Shown here in pieces: positions 27,394 through 36,768 of a DNA stretch of 64,000 nt. The notes below the pieces were generated by a model. The model had not been told where the DNA came from, made no database searches, and saw only the letters and a list, made by a program, of their open reading frames with translations. The first letter of the stretch is position 1; each line of letters opens with the position of its first letter. This DNA comes from Bin87 sp965217175. Lineage in GTDB: Bacteria; Chloroflexota; Dehalococcoidia; Lucifugimonadales; UBA3495. The position numbers were made by a program, and so were the translations under genes. The DNA is taken from assembly GCA_965217175.1 (NCBI GenBank), contig OZ244251.1, positions 124,001 to 188,000 on the forward strand, given 5' to 3'.

Positions 27394-28638
27394 ATGCCTC
27401 GGTTTGATGACTACACCGGCGCGGATTTGATTCCGCCTTACCGGGTTCTGGATTTGACCGACCGGCGGGCGGCATTCTGCGGTCGCCTGCTGGCCGATTA
27501 CGGTGCGGATGTGGTGAAGGTGGAACCTCCGGGTGGCGACCCGTCGCGACGGTTGGGCCCATATCCGGACGACGCGCCAAACACCGAGCGCAGTTTGGAT
27601 TTCATGTTTTACAACACCAACAAACGCTCAATCACCCTGGATCTGGAGTGCGAATCGGGTCGGGAATTGTTCCGCCGGCTGGCTGCGGACGCGGACGTGA
27701 TCATCGAGAGTTTCGACCGGCACTATCTTTACGACCGCGGAATCGGTTTTGATGCGCTGCGGGCCGCAAACCCCGGTCTGGTGATGGCATCGGTAACACC
27801 ATTTGGCTGCACCGGCGAGTGGGCCGACTATCAGGGCGACGACCTGGTGGTGATGGCGGCCAGTGGTTACATGCAAATTACTGGCGATCCCGACGAACCG
27901 CCGGTTAGACAGGGCAATGAACACAGCCACTATCCCGCCGCTCAGTACGCGGCAGTCGGGATTCTGGCGGCGTTGTATCATCGGGATTTCGGCGGCGGAG
28001 ACGGCCAGCACATCGACGTCTCATCACAGGAAGCGTTGATCACCTACTACACCGACGCTCATCCGGCGCTGCTGTGGCGCAAGCTGGGACAGAACGTAAC
28101 TCGGGTTGGCACCAACTCCACGCTGGTGATCCCGTTGGGAGCCTATCCCTGCAAGGACGGGTGGATCTCCGCTGGCGTCATCACACCGCGGGAGTGGGAC
28201 GCACTGGCCGAGTGGATTCACGAAGTTACCGGCAACGACGAGGTCCTCAACGAAGCATATCGGGGCGGCAACCAGGACCGGGCGGAACACATCGACATCA
28301 TAACGGCGCTCTTTTTGGAATTTGCGGAGAATTTTACCGTTCAGGAACTGTTCCACGAAGGTCAACGCCGCAATCTGGTGTTCCTGCCGGTGAATGACGT
28401 CGCCGACCTGCTGGCAGACCCCCAACTGGCCGAGTCGGGGTTTTGGTCGGAGATCGAGCACGATGACGGGAACATGGGGACGCTGAAATATCCGCTGGGC
28501 ATTTTCCACAGTGAAGAGGTTTCACCACGGAAGCGACCCGCGCCAGCGCTTGGATCGGACAACATGGCCGTATTTCGCGGCGAGTTGGGATTGGACGCAG
28601 CAGAATTGGCTGCCCTGCGGGCGGATGGAGTCATTTAG
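27394..28638 (+). CDS. CaiB/BaiF class III CoA transferase, first of a pair (catalytic Asp replaced)
   Basis: ATG 27394 follows TTGGAGG, giving 414 residues. The class III fold is clear: YRVLDLTDRRAAFCGRLLADYGADVVKVEPPGGD at the N-terminus and ASGYMQITGDPDEPP at 157-170. At the position where this family has the Asp that forms the covalent acyl intermediate (D-x3-G before the IGLLAALLHR-type helix), I read SHYPAAQYAAVGILAALYHRD, so His179 replaces Asp. The downstream neighbour keeps the Asp. This suggests a non-catalytic partner subunit, as in heteromeric enzymes of the family. Only 31 bases separate it from the second gene. Confidence 0.92.
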   Translation: MPRFDDYTGADLIPPYRVLDLTDRRAAFCGRLLADYGADVVKVEPPGGDPSRRLGPYPDDAPNTERSLDFMFYNTNKRSITLDLECESGRELFRRLAADADVIIESFDRHYLYDRGIGFDALRAANPGLVMASVTPFGCTGEWADYQGDDLVVMAASGYMQITGDPDEPPVRQGNEHSHYPAAQYAAVGILAALYHRDFGGGDGQHIDVSSQEALITYYTDAHPALLWRKLGQNVTRVGTNSTLVIPLGAYPCKDGWISAGVITPREWDALAEWIHEVTGNDEVLNEAYRGGNQDRAEHIDIITALFLEFAENFTVQELFHEGQRRNLVFLPVNDVADLLADPQLAESGFWSEIEHDDGNMGTLKYPLGIFHSEEVSPRKRPAPALGSDNMAVFRGELGLDAAELAALRADGVI

Positions 28639-28669
28639 CCCGACGCCGGAGCAATTTCGAGGAACGGAT

Positions 28670-29905
28670 ATGACGGATACCGTGAACACCAACGCACTGA
28701 GAGGAATCCGCGTAGTGGAGTTTGGCCCCTACGTGGCTTTGCCGCTCACCGGGCGCATTCTGGGGTCGCTGGGCGCAGAAGTCATCAAGGTGGAAACCAA
28801 CAAGGTACTCGATGAGATGGCGTTCATACCGGCATGGTCCAGGGGCGCTGGGCAACCGGAGTACCAGCGGGGCAAGCGGCGAATTACGCTGGACGTGCGG
28901 ACGCCGAAGGGACGCGACCTGATGCTGGAACTGGTGCGCATCAGCGACGTGTTCATGACCAACTTCCGCCGCAATATTCTGGATCGCTGGGGCATCGACT
29001 TCCCCACCATCCGCGAGCATCGGCCCGACTCCGTAATCATGTGGCAGACCGGTTTGGGCGGGCACGGGCCGTACTACACCTACAAGTCATTTGGAATCCT
29101 GGTACAACACCTGTCCGGCGTATCGCTAATGACCGGCGAGGACGAAGAGCCTCCCGGGGTGGTGAACACGTCCTACTCCGACTACCATACCGGCGTGTTC
29201 CAGCCGGCGGCCATCATAGCGGCCTTGATGCGGCGGAATCTGACCGGCAAAACGGCAACGATGGAATCGTCGATATTCAAGTCGGGCGTGGCAACCTGCG
29301 GGCCAGCGCTGCTGGAATACCAGGTCAACGGTCGCGGGCCGCAACGTCGGGGCAATCGGGACGCCTACGCCGTGCCTCACGGGGTGTATCCGTGCGCCGG
29401 CGAAGACCGGTATATCGCCATCTCGGCCGCCAACGACCAGCAATGGCAGTGTTTGCGGACGGCCATGGGCGATCCGGCCTGGGCCACCACACCCGAGTTC
29501 GAAACACGCATCGGGCGGCGCAAGAACGAGAAATCACTGGACGCGGGCATCACTGAATGGACGCAGGTTCAGGATTCGGTTTCGCTCATGGGAATATTGC
29601 AGGCTGCCGGCGTGCCGGCCGGCATAGTCTCCCAGGGCGAGGACCTGAACGACAGCGCACACCTGAAGTCGCGGGGGTTTTATCAGGACACGCGATATTG
29701 GGAAGCGGAACGGGGCGTGAAGGCCACCGAGTGGACGGAAGGCGAGAGCGTTTCGTGGACCATACCGGCACGCATGTCGGGCACGCCCATTGAGTTCGGC
29801 AAGTACAGCAACATCGGCGAGGATAACGCCTACGTGTTTGGAGAACTGCTGGGGATGCCGTCCGCGGAGATCGAGCGGCTGGAAGAAGCAGGAGTGATTT
29901 ACTGA
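28670..29905 (+). CDS. CaiB/BaiF class III CoA transferase, second of a pair
   Basis: A 411-residue protein from ATG 28670, with GAGGAAC upstream. Segments are LRGIRVVEFGPYVALPLTGRILGSLGAEVIKVE at the N-terminus and LSGVSLMTGEDEEPP at 148-162. The catalytic aspartate is present at 171 in SYSDYHTGVF, in the D-x3-G context. Class III enzymes move CoA between carboxylic acids through aspartyl-CoA and anhydride intermediates, so this gene could work alone or with its upstream neighbour. The following penicillin acylase gene starts 116 bases later on the same strand. The acid substrate is unknown. Confidence 0.93.
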   Translation: MTDTVNTNALRGIRVVEFGPYVALPLTGRILGSLGAEVIKVETNKVLDEMAFIPAWSRGAGQPEYQRGKRRITLDVRTPKGRDLMLELVRISDVFMTNFRRNILDRWGIDFPTIREHRPDSVIMWQTGLGGHGPYYTYKSFGILVQHLSGVSLMTGEDEEPPGVVNTSYSDYHTGVFQPAAIIAALMRRNLTGKTATMESSIFKSGVATCGPALLEYQVNGRGPQRRGNRDAYAVPHGVYPCAGEDRYIAISAANDQQWQCLRTAMGDPAWATTPEFETRIGRRKNEKSLDAGITEWTQVQDSVSLMGILQAAGVPAGIVSQGEDLNDSAHLKSRGFYQDTRYWEAERGVKATEWTEGESVSWTIPARMSGTPIEFGKYSNIGEDNAYVFGELLGMPSAEIERLEEAGVIY

Positions 29906-30021
29906 GGGAGCGGGCATCGGCATCTTACATGGATGCACCGGCTGGACACGGTTTAGGCCGGATGCAGCCCATTCGCCGGTGGGGTACTATTGGGCCATCA
30001 GACCGTAATGAGGTGCCCCCG

Positions 30022-32391
30022 ATGACCGTAGACGCCGCCGCTGCCTCCATCACCCACGCCGAACTTCGCGCTGCCATACCTCCCCTGGACGGCGGAATAT
30101 CCCTGTCCGGCCTGCATGCCGCGGTTCAGGTTTGGCGCGACGAATGGGGCATCCCGCACATCCGCGCCACCGACGAACACGACGCCTGGTTCGCCCAGGG
30201 GTTTGTGACCGCTCAGGACCGGTTATGGGCGATGGAATATGACCGTCGGCGAGCAGTGGGCCGCTGGGCCGAAGCGGTCGGCCCCTCTGCCGTGGGACAG
30301 GATATTCAGATTCGCCGCCACCGGTTGGAAGACGCGGCCCGCGCCGATTGCGCCGCCGCCGGCGCCCGCGCCCGGGCGATGCTGGAATCCTATGCCGACG
30401 GGGTCAACGCATTCATCGAAAGCGACGCGCCCCTGCCGGTGGAGTACGGCATCACCGGGATAGCGCCCGAGCCTTGGGAACCGTGGCACAGCCTGGCCAT
30501 TTACAAGGTGCGTCACGTATTGATGGGCGTGTTTGAGAGCAAAGCGTGGCGGGCTCGGCTGGTGCTGGAGCTGGGGCCGGAGAGGGCGGCGCAGTTGTTT
30601 CCGTCGTATCCGCCGGGTCAACCGGTCATAATCCCCACCGGCGCCGCCTACAGCGGTTCCGCGGATGTGGGTTATCAGCAATTACTCGACGGCGCCGCCA
30701 ACCTGAATGTCATCGGCGAGATGGATAGCGGCTCCAACTCCTGGGTGATTTCGGGCGAGCGCACCGCCACCGGCAAGCCTATCCTGGCCGGCGACAGCCA
30801 CCGTGGCCTGGACGTTCCCAGCGTCTATTACCAGAACCATCTCGCCTGCGACAGGTTCGACGTGGTGGGCAATTCCTTTGCCGGGGTGCCCGGTTTCCCC
30901 CACTTTGGGCACAACCGGTGGGTGGCCTGGTGCGTTACCCACACCAGCGCCGACTATCAGGATTTGTACATCGAACGGTTCAACGACGCCGACGCCTCGC
31001 TGTATCAACGTCAGGGCGACTGGTACAACGCCGACGTTCGTGATGAGGTGATACGCGTACGCGACGGCGATGATGTTCATCTGCGCACCTGGGGGACCCA
31101 CCACGGCCCGATTGTTGGCGGCGATCCGTTGTCCGGTTACGGCCTCGCCCTGCGCTACACCGCCACGCCGATCTTTTACGAAAATCAGGGCGACCCGTGG
31201 ACGAACATCCTGCCGGCCATGCTGGAGGCTGGCAGTGTGACCGAGTTGGCCGATGCCATGGAAGAATGGGTTGATCCGGTCAACAACTTCGTCATGGCCG
31301 ACGTACACGGCAATATTGGCTACCAGTGCCGGGGCGAGATTCCCCGCCGCCCCGACGATGCGCCGGCGCCGTTGCCCGTGCCGGGCTGGGACGGGAACCA
31401 CGAATGGCAGGGAAGCATCCCCTTTGCCGATCTGCCCCGCAATATCAACCCGCCGGAAGGTTACATCGTCACGGCCAATAACCGGCCCGTTCTCGAGGAT
31501 TACCCCTACTACATCTCAATGGACTTCGCACCCGGTTACCGTGCCATGCGCGTCGCTGATCGCATTCTCAACATGCCCAATCCTTCGGCCAGCGAAATGG
31601 GACGCATCCATTCCGAACGGGTGTCGCTCCCGGCGCGGGCCTATGTTGCCGCCCTGCAATCCTGTCCGCCACCCGCTGACCCGGCGGTCGCTGCCGCGTT
31701 GGATCGCCTGCAATCCTGGTCTGGCAGCATGGATCGCGACGCCATCGAACCTACCATCTACAGCGCCATGCGTGATCTGCTGCAGTGGCGGTTGCTGAAA
31801 CACAACATCGGCGAGGATCTGGCCGCATTGGCGTGGCATCCTGTCGATCGGGGGCGCGGTGGGTTCGTAAACCGGTTCCGAATTCTAATGAACGACGCCA
31901 TCACGGACGGCGACACCAGCCTGCTGCCCAACGGCGAAAATTGGCCCGCCGCGCTTACGGCCGCGTTGGGAGAGGCAATCCACATCCTGACGCACCGGCT
32001 GGGGCCGGACATGGGAACCTGGAGATGGGATCGAGTGCATCGAGCGCGGCCCCAGCATCCAGTGGCGATGGCAACCCCCAGCCTGGGTGCGCTGCTCAAC
32101 CCGCCGGAGATTCTCACCGGCGGCGATGGCGATACCCCCTGGGCGGGTTCCTATTCGCCGGCCGATTTCGCTACGGTGGGCGGCCTGTCGGTATTCCGCT
32201 ACGCCTACGACCTGGGAGACTGGGAACGCTCGCTTTGGGCGGTGCCGTTGGGCGCATCGGGCCATCCTGGCAGCGAACACTACGCCGACCAATCGGCCAC
32301 CTGGGGGCCCGTCCGCATGGTGCCCATGCAATACGATTGGGAAAGCATCAAAACGACCGCCCCGACAACCCAAACCCTGATGCCGGGGTAG
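30022..32391 (+). CDS. Penicillin acylase family protein (Ntn hydrolase)
   Basis: A 789-residue penicillin-amidase/acylase-type precursor, starting at ATG 30022. The alpha part carries VWRDEWGIPHIRATDEHDAWFAQGFVTAQDRLW. The beta part should begin at Ser238 in DSGSNSWVISG, the N-terminal nucleophile released by autocleavage after Gly237. Then come the family segments GKPILAGDSH and GFPHFGHNRWVAW. Relatives hydrolyse amide bonds of acyl-homoserine lactones, penicillins or other N-acyl compounds. Relatives are usually periplasmic, but no signal peptide is visible here, so a cytoplasmic location is suggested. It may act together with the CoA transferases upstream in breakdown of an N-acylated substrate. 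Confidence 0.92.
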   Translation: MTVDAAAASITHAELRAAIPPLDGGISLSGLHAAVQVWRDEWGIPHIRATDEHDAWFAQGFVTAQDRLWAMEYDRRRAVGRWAEAVGPSAVGQDIQIRRHRLEDAARADCAAAGARARAMLESYADGVNAFIESDAPLPVEYGITGIAPEPWEPWHSLAIYKVRHVLMGVFESKAWRARLVLELGPERAAQLFPSYPPGQPVIIPTGAAYSGSADVGYQQLLDGAANLNVIGEMDSGSNSWVISGERTATGKPILAGDSHRGLDVPSVYYQNHLACDRFDVVGNSFAGVPGFPHFGHNRWVAWCVTHTSADYQDLYIERFNDADASLYQRQGDWYNADVRDEVIRVRDGDDVHLRTWGTHHGPIVGGDPLSGYGLALRYTATPIFYENQGDPWTNILPAMLEAGSVTELADAMEEWVDPVNNFVMADVHGNIGYQCRGEIPRRPDDAPAPLPVPGWDGNHEWQGSIPFADLPRNINPPEGYIVTANNRPVLEDYPYYISMDFAPGYRAMRVADRILNMPNPSASEMGRIHSERVSLPARAYVAALQSCPPPADPAVAAALDRLQSWSGSMDRDAIEPTIYSAMRDLLQWRLLKHNIGEDLAALAWHPVDRGRGGFVNRFRILMNDAITDGDTSLLPNGENWPAALTAALGEAIHILTHRLGPDMGTWRWDRVHRARPQHPVAMATPSLGALLNPPEILTGGDGDTPWAGSYSPADFATVGGLSVFRYAYDLGDWERSLWAVPLGASGHPGSEHYADQSATWGPVRMVPMQYDWESIKTTAPTTQTLMPG

Positions 32392-32415
32392 GTCAAAAGG
32401 TCGTCGTGCCGCGGT

Positions 32416-33426
32416 TCAGTCCTCCCGCAGGTGCGGGGCCACCCGGTCCGCGAACAGCTCCAGATTGGCAACCCCGTCTTCCAGCGGCATACCGGGCCAC
32501 ATCATGCGGAAGCAGCCGTGCGACATGCCCAACTTGCGGTAGCGGGACAGCTCTTCAACCACCTCGTCGGGACTGCCGATGATAAACCGGTCTCGCGCCA
32601 GGTCCTCGAAGGGTTCCCGGAAGTTTTCGTTACCCGGCAGCGCCTTGTCCTGGCCCCATTGGGCGTAGGCTTCGTACTTGCCGCCCAGGTATGGCGAGGC
32701 GCTGGCGAATGCCTCTTCGTGCGTGCGCCCCACGAACACCTCGCGGCCGATGGGCAGCCGCTCCGGTGCGCCCGAATCGGCTGCGCCGGCGGCCTCGTGG
32801 TACATCTCGACCTGTTGGCTGATGGTGTCGAACTTGGCATGAGGGTTCACGTACCACGTGTAGCCCAGCCGTGCCGCCCGGGTGATGGCGGCATCGCTGT
32901 TGGCAGCCACCCACACCGGCGGATGGGGTTGCTGCACGGGACGCAACATCAGCTGAGCGTCCCGCAGCTGGAAATACTGGCCGTCGTAGTTCACCTTCTC
33001 GCCCGTCCACAGCAACCGCATGGCTTCCAGGCATTCCAGATACCGGCTCACCCGCGTGCGTCGTGGGACACCGAAGTTGTCATATTCCTCGTCCCGATAG
33101 CCCAGCGCTGCGCTCAGCGTGAACCTGCCGCCGGTGATCACGTCCATGGTGGCAACCCGTTCCGCCAGGTCCACCGGATGATGCAGGGGCACGAGCATGG
33201 TGGCCACCAGCCCCATGCCGCGAGCCTCGGCGGAAATACGCGCCAGGAGGGGCATGGTCTGGAGCTGCTGGTAGGGGTCGGTAAGGTAGTGCTGACCCTG
33301 ATACACCATGTCGAAGCCAAGGTCGCGGGCTGCTCCCACATAGGTGCAGATGTCGGCAAAGGCCTGCTGCATGTCAATGCCGGCCGGCTGTTGGGCGATG
33401 GCGGAAAGGGACACGCCAAATTGCAT
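32416..33426 (-). CDS. LLM class flavin-dependent oxidoreductase
   Basis: A 336-residue luciferase-fold enzyme from ATG 33426, with GGAGGATTT ahead. Recognisable parts are ARDLGFDMVYQGQHYL, LVATMLVPLHHPVDLAERVATMDVITGGRFTL, PVQQPHPPVWVAANSDAAI and the C-terminal FIIGSPDEVVEEL. The layout is closer to the alkanal-monooxygenase-like enzyme at 3360 than to the F420-type one at 18652. It converges with the penicillin acylase gene (24 bases between stops) and lies about 110 bases after a CinA-type gene. Substrate unknown. Confidence 0.92.
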   Translation of the reverse strand: MQFGVSLSAIAQQPAGIDMQQAFADICTYVGAARDLGFDMVYQGQHYLTDPYQQLQTMPLLARISAEARGMGLVATMLVPLHHPVDLAERVATMDVITGGRFTLSAALGYRDEEYDNFGVPRRTRVSRYLECLEAMRLLWTGEKVNYDGQYFQLRDAQLMLRPVQQPHPPVWVAANSDAAITRAARLGYTWYVNPHAKFDTISQQVEMYHEAAGAADSGAPERLPIGREVFVGRTHEEAFASASPYLGGKYEAYAQWGQDKALPGNENFREPFEDLARDRFIIGSPDEVVEELSRYRKLGMSHGCFRMMWPGMPLEDGVANLELFADRVAPHLRED

Positions 33427-33538
33427 CGGGAAATCCTCCGTTATGCCGCGCGTAAGACCTGTGGCGCTGCTTTTACGAAATGACGGTGATCGCCAACGCA
33501 GCGCGATATGTTCGTAGTTTGCGGGACGACGCGGGTCG

Positions 33539-34012
33539 TTAGCCAGTGGCCAGGTGATTGCCCAGCAGGTTGATGGCCGCCTGCACTGCTCCGTGCTTGG
33601 TATCGTCGCGGTCGCCGCCCACGCGTATCTCGATGGCAGTGTCGACACCGCCTTTCACCGCCATGCCAACCCAGAACGTGCCGATGGGCAGGCCGCTGCG
33701 TCCGGCTGCCGGGCCGGTGACGCCGGTGGTGGACAGGGCGTAGTCGGTTCCGGTCAGTTCGAGGACGCCGCGGGCCATGGAGATCGCCATCTCACGGCTC
33801 ACGCTGCCGGCGGTTTCGTACAGTTCGTCTGGTACGCCGAGGATTTTCTCTTTCAATCCACCGGTATAGGCGATGACACCGCCGGGGAAGAAGCGTGACG
33901 CACCGGGAATGGTTCCCAGGGTGTACCCCAGCAATCCATTGGTGCAGGCTTCGGCGACGGACACGGTTTGTCCCCGTTCCAGCAGTGTTTCGGCTACCTG
34001 TTGAACGTCCAC
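33539..34012 (-). CDS. pncC: CinA C-terminal domain protein, nicotinamide-nucleotide amidase type
   Basis: A 157-residue stand-alone CinA C-terminal domain. The family hallmarks are visible: SVAEACTNGLLGYTLGTIPGASRFFPGGVIAYTG, which contains the conserved Ser/Glu region, and STTGVTGPAAG with the second glycine-rich loop. PncC deamidates nicotinamide mononucleotide for NAD recycling. In this family the first motif is usually ESCTGG; here it reads EACTNG, a mild deviation that could affect activity. It is read in the same direction as the crotonase-TlyA group but separated from it by about 500 bases. Confidence 0.85.
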   Translation of the reverse strand: MDVQQVAETLLERGQTVSVAEACTNGLLGYTLGTIPGASRFFPGGVIAYTGGLKEKILGVPDELYETAGSVSREMAISMARGVLELTGTDYALSTTGVTGPAAGRSGLPIGTFWVGMAVKGGVDTAIEIRVGGDRDDTKHGAVQAAINLLGNHLATG

Positions 34013-34511
34013 GATGTGCCTCCTTTTGTGATGGGTCGGACGCGGCGATTATAGCCTACCGACCAGATGCTGCCGGTATCGTCGGCCCGTCCATGTGGTT
34101 CAGCTGGTCGACAGCCGAAGGTTGTTACAGTTCAGACTCGACGTGTGATTTCCATACCACTCCGTCATTCCGGCCTTGAGCCGGAATCCAGAGACGTCTT
34201 TTAACCGCAATGTTGCTTATCCTCGGCTTCCTGGATTCCCGCTTGCGCGGGAAAGACAGGTTGGGGCCAGGATACTACCTCCAACTCTGAACAGATACCG
34301 AAGGTTTGGCGCGGCAATAGCCACACCTTTTCTACTCGGCGCCAAGGGGTATCTTCACCAGTATTGGTGCGGAGCGGAGACGCAGCAATCTCGACGACCC
34401 GGCGTGTTGCTTGAGAAACACCCTTCAGGTCGGCTGCCGGTTACCACACTGCGGTTTCAACGACAAGGCTCGCGTTGACAAGGCTCGCGATGACGAGCCG
34501 CGCGTCTCCCC
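34013..34511. other. Gene-free stretch of about 500 bases containing a CATTCC-type repeat
   Basis: No convincing coding frame lies on either strand. It contains one inverted-repeat element (34164-34257) and, near 34459-34490, a short repeated GACAAGGCTCGCG phrase. The rest shows nothing I can name. Confidence 0.6.
34164..34257 (+). repeat. CATTCC-type dispersed palindromic repeat (copy 1)
   Basis: GTCATTCCGGC followed by a small hairpin (CCGGCCTTGAGCCGG), then GGATTCCCGCTTGCGCGGGAA, itself a hairpin. A related copy lies at 56334-56394. It is the widespread GTCATTCCCGC...GCGGGAATCCAG type of intergenic repeat. Confidence 0.7.
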
Positions 34512-34835
34512 CTACACATCCATCATCTTGTCCGGAGTCATCAACTCCATGAACTCGATGCGGTGGCTCTCCACCAGCGGGCGAATCTGGCCTCCAAGCT
34601 CAAGAGCTGCCGGCGGCAGCTGGTGGCCGCCGCGCATGGGCGACATCAGCGCCTCATCAGTCCATTCCAATATAACCACGTCGGTTTCGCCGGGTACCGT
34701 GGCCCCGTTGAAATAAACCTTGAACTCGCTGCGTTGACCGGCGTCGTGGTAAACCTGCGCCTGCTTCTGCAGCAAGCTGGCTACACGACGAGCTTCGCCG
34801 GGTTTGGTCTTGAAAATTCTCCGTAGTACGTACAT
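34512..34835 (-). CDS. Small conserved-looking protein, possibly dimeric alpha/beta barrel
   Basis: I do not recognise this 107-residue protein. The pattern MYVLRRIFKTKPGEARRVASLLQ (strand-helix), SEFKVYFNGATVPGE and TDVVILEWTDEAL is compatible with an antibiotic-biosynthesis-monooxygenase-like or NIPSNAP-like ferredoxin fold, but no catalytic residue can be named. It follows tlyA by nine bases and is likely the last gene of the crotonase-tlyA transcript. Length and codon pattern support a real gene. It is cytoplasmic, without signal peptide. Confidence 0.7.
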   Translation of the reverse strand: MYVLRRIFKTKPGEARRVASLLQKQAQVYHDAGQRSEFKVYFNGATVPGETDVVILEWTDEALMSPMRGGHQLPPAALELGGQIRPLVESHRIEFMELMTPDKMMDV

Positions 34836-34844
34836 AACAGTATC

Positions 34845-35648
34845 CTAACTTGGCTGTGTTTCTACTTTTCGCAATAGCGCCAGGAATTCGTGGTTGCCGG
34901 CATCCCCCGTGATGGGCGAGTCTATCGTGTCCAGCAAACGAATCTCCGGACGCGCCCCGAGCCAGTCGGTAACCCTCGTCAGTATGTCATTTCGCAACGC
35001 ATCGCTGCGAATGATACCGCCCTTGCCGACCTCTCCACGCCGGGCCTCAAACTGGGGTTTGATCAGAACGATGCCGTATCCATCCGTACGCAGGTGGGTC
35101 AAAGGCTCGGGCAGGGCCATCGTCAGCGATATAAACGATACGTCCACCACCAGCATATCGACCGGCTCGGGCAGTAGGAACGGGTGGCGCACGTTTACCT
35201 TTTCCATGCACACCACTCGCGGGTCGGTGCGCAGACGATAGTGCAGCTGCCCGTGTCCCACATCCACCGCGTAAACACGCCGCGCTCCCCCCATACCGCG
35301 GCTGTTGCCATAATTCAGCAGGCAGTCGGTGAACCCTCCCGTCGACGCCCCCGCGTCCAGTGCGACGATGCCGTCCAGCGGTATGCCGAAGTGTTCAGCC
35401 CAGGTATCCAGAGCGTGGGCCAGCTTCACGCCGCCGCGGCTGACGTAGGGCAGCCGTTCCTTTAGCTCCAGCGGTGTATCCGGTGGTAAAAAGGTGCCGG
35501 CCTTTAGCACCGGACCGGTGGGAGTCGATACGGCCCCCGCCATAATGAGCGCCTGCGCCTGCTCGCGGCTTTCAACCAACCCCTTCTCCACCAGCAACAA
35601 ATCGGCCCGCTGGCGTGGGCTCCTTTGCCGAGGTTTTTGGGTTGACAC
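34845..35648 (-). CDS. tlyA: TlyA family rRNA (cytidine-2'-O)-methyltransferase
   Basis: A 267-residue protein with an N-terminal S4 RNA-binding domain (RADLLLVEKGLVESREQAQALIMAGAV, residues 15-41) and a FtsJ-like methyltransferase domain: YVSRGGVKLAHAL, the SAM loop ALDAGASTGGFTDCLL, and DVSFISLTMALP. TlyA 2'-O-methylates rRNA cytidines, which in some bacteria sets capreomycin sensitivity; older annotations call it hemolysin A. It begins six bases after the crotonase stop and ends nine bases before the small protein at 34512, so the three form an operon. Confidence 0.93.
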   Translation of the reverse strand: MSTQKPRQRSPRQRADLLLVEKGLVESREQAQALIMAGAVSTPTGPVLKAGTFLPPDTPLELKERLPYVSRGGVKLAHALDTWAEHFGIPLDGIVALDAGASTGGFTDCLLNYGNSRGMGGARRVYAVDVGHGQLHYRLRTDPRVVCMEKVNVRHPFLLPEPVDMLVVDVSFISLTMALPEPLTHLRTDGYGIVLIKPQFEARRGEVGKGGIIRSDALRNDILTRVTDWLGARPEIRLLDTIDSPITGDAGNHEFLALLRKVETQPS

Positions 35649-35654
35649 GATCCC

Positions 35655-36491
35655 CTACTCCCCGATGAAGGTGGGCCGGCGCTTTTGCAAAAACGCCCGG
35701 TAGCCCTCCTGGTAGTCACGGGTGTCAAACTGGTTGAGCGGAAGGTCGGCCTCGTCCGGGGTGAGATCGAGCGACGGTTTGGCCAGCACCTGGTTGAGCG
35801 TCTTCTTGTTGACGGCGTGGGACAGGGGCGCCAGGGAGGCTATGTCGGCCGCCAGCTTGTAGGTGACGGCTTCCAGTTGCTCCGCCGGCACTACCTGATT
35901 GACCAGTCCGATGCGCAGGGATTCGGCGGCGTCGAGCAGACGGCCGGTAAGCAGGATGTACAGCGCGTTGCCCTTGCCCACCAGGTTCACCAGGCCGTAC
36001 ATCTCCCGGTGGCCGATGGTTATTCCCAACCGGGCCACGGGTATACCCAAACGGCTGTTTTCGCTGGCGATGCGCAGGTCGGTGGCCACGGCCAGCTCGC
36101 AACCGCCGCCGGCGGCAAAACCGTCGATCATGGAGATGACGGGCGTACCCATTTCGGCAACCTTTTCCAGCAGGCCATCGACGGCGCGGTTGTAGATGCG
36201 GCCCCCCTGGGAGTCGCTGCGATGCGCTTCGAAATCGCTGATGTCGGCGCCCGCCGAGAACGCCTCATCACCGGCGCCGGCTATCACCACGCAACGAATG
36301 TCGCGGTCGTTGTCCAAGTCGTTCATCAACTCGGTAAGTTGACCCCACATCGTAAAGGAGATGGCGTTGCGTTGGGCCGGCCGGTTGATGGTAACCGTGG
36401 CGACGGGTGGTTCCCTCCGCAGCAGGAGGTGGCCATCTGCGTCAACGTGCAAATCGGTCGCAACGGAGGTCGTGGCGGCGGTATCGGGCAT
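35655..36491 (-). CDS. Enoyl-CoA hydratase/isomerase (crotonase) family protein
   Basis: I start this 278-residue protein at ATG 36491 (CAGGAG upstream); an ATG eight codons earlier is also possible. Crotonase-fold segments are TINRPAQRNAISFTMWGQL, DEAFSAGADISDF (first oxyanion strand) and DGFAAGGGCELAVATDLRIA, with one usual glutamate in GGGCE. The second glutamate that classical hydratases carry in a QPE motif is replaced; I read GIPVARLGI there. So an isomerase, hydrolase or decarboxylase role is more likely than water addition. It is the first gene of an operon with tlyA. Confidence 0.9.
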   Translation of the reverse strand: MPDTAATTSVATDLHVDADGHLLLRREPPVATVTINRPAQRNAISFTMWGQLTELMNDLDNDRDIRCVVIAGAGDEAFSAGADISDFEAHRSDSQGGRIYNRAVDGLLEKVAEMGTPVISMIDGFAAGGGCELAVATDLRIASENSRLGIPVARLGITIGHREMYGLVNLVGKGNALYILLTGRLLDAAESLRIGLVNQVVPAEQLEAVTYKLAADIASLAPLSHAVNKKTLNQVLAKPSLDLTPDEADLPLNQFDTRDYQEGYRAFLQKRRPTFIGE

Positions 36492-36614
36492 GGGGATCGC
36501 TCCTGATCGAATCATACTCACCGCGACGAAAATGCGCGGCATAACCAGAACAGACTATCCGGGCCACGGGTTGGCGTCAACACCGCCCCACGTCTCACGC
36601 ATTCCCGCTTTGAT

Positions 36615-36680
36615 CTGTGATTGCAAGGAGCACAGCCTTAATTTGTCATTGCGAGCGTGGCGTGGCGTAACGACGTTCCT
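36615..36680 (+). repeat. Fragment of the TGTCATTGCGAG repeat family
   Basis: CTGTGATTGCAAGGAGCAC and, 27 bases on, TTGTCATTGCGAG followed by CGTAACGACG match the left part of the 122-bp element found at 25227 and 44864. The right half is missing. Confidence 0.6.
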
Positions 36681-36768
36681 GACTCTTAGCAACGTGGTCG
36701 TTAACGAAATTCGGCCCCTATTGGCCCCCTTTCGCCCGGAGGGGGTTATTTCGTGCCTGTTTTGGGTA

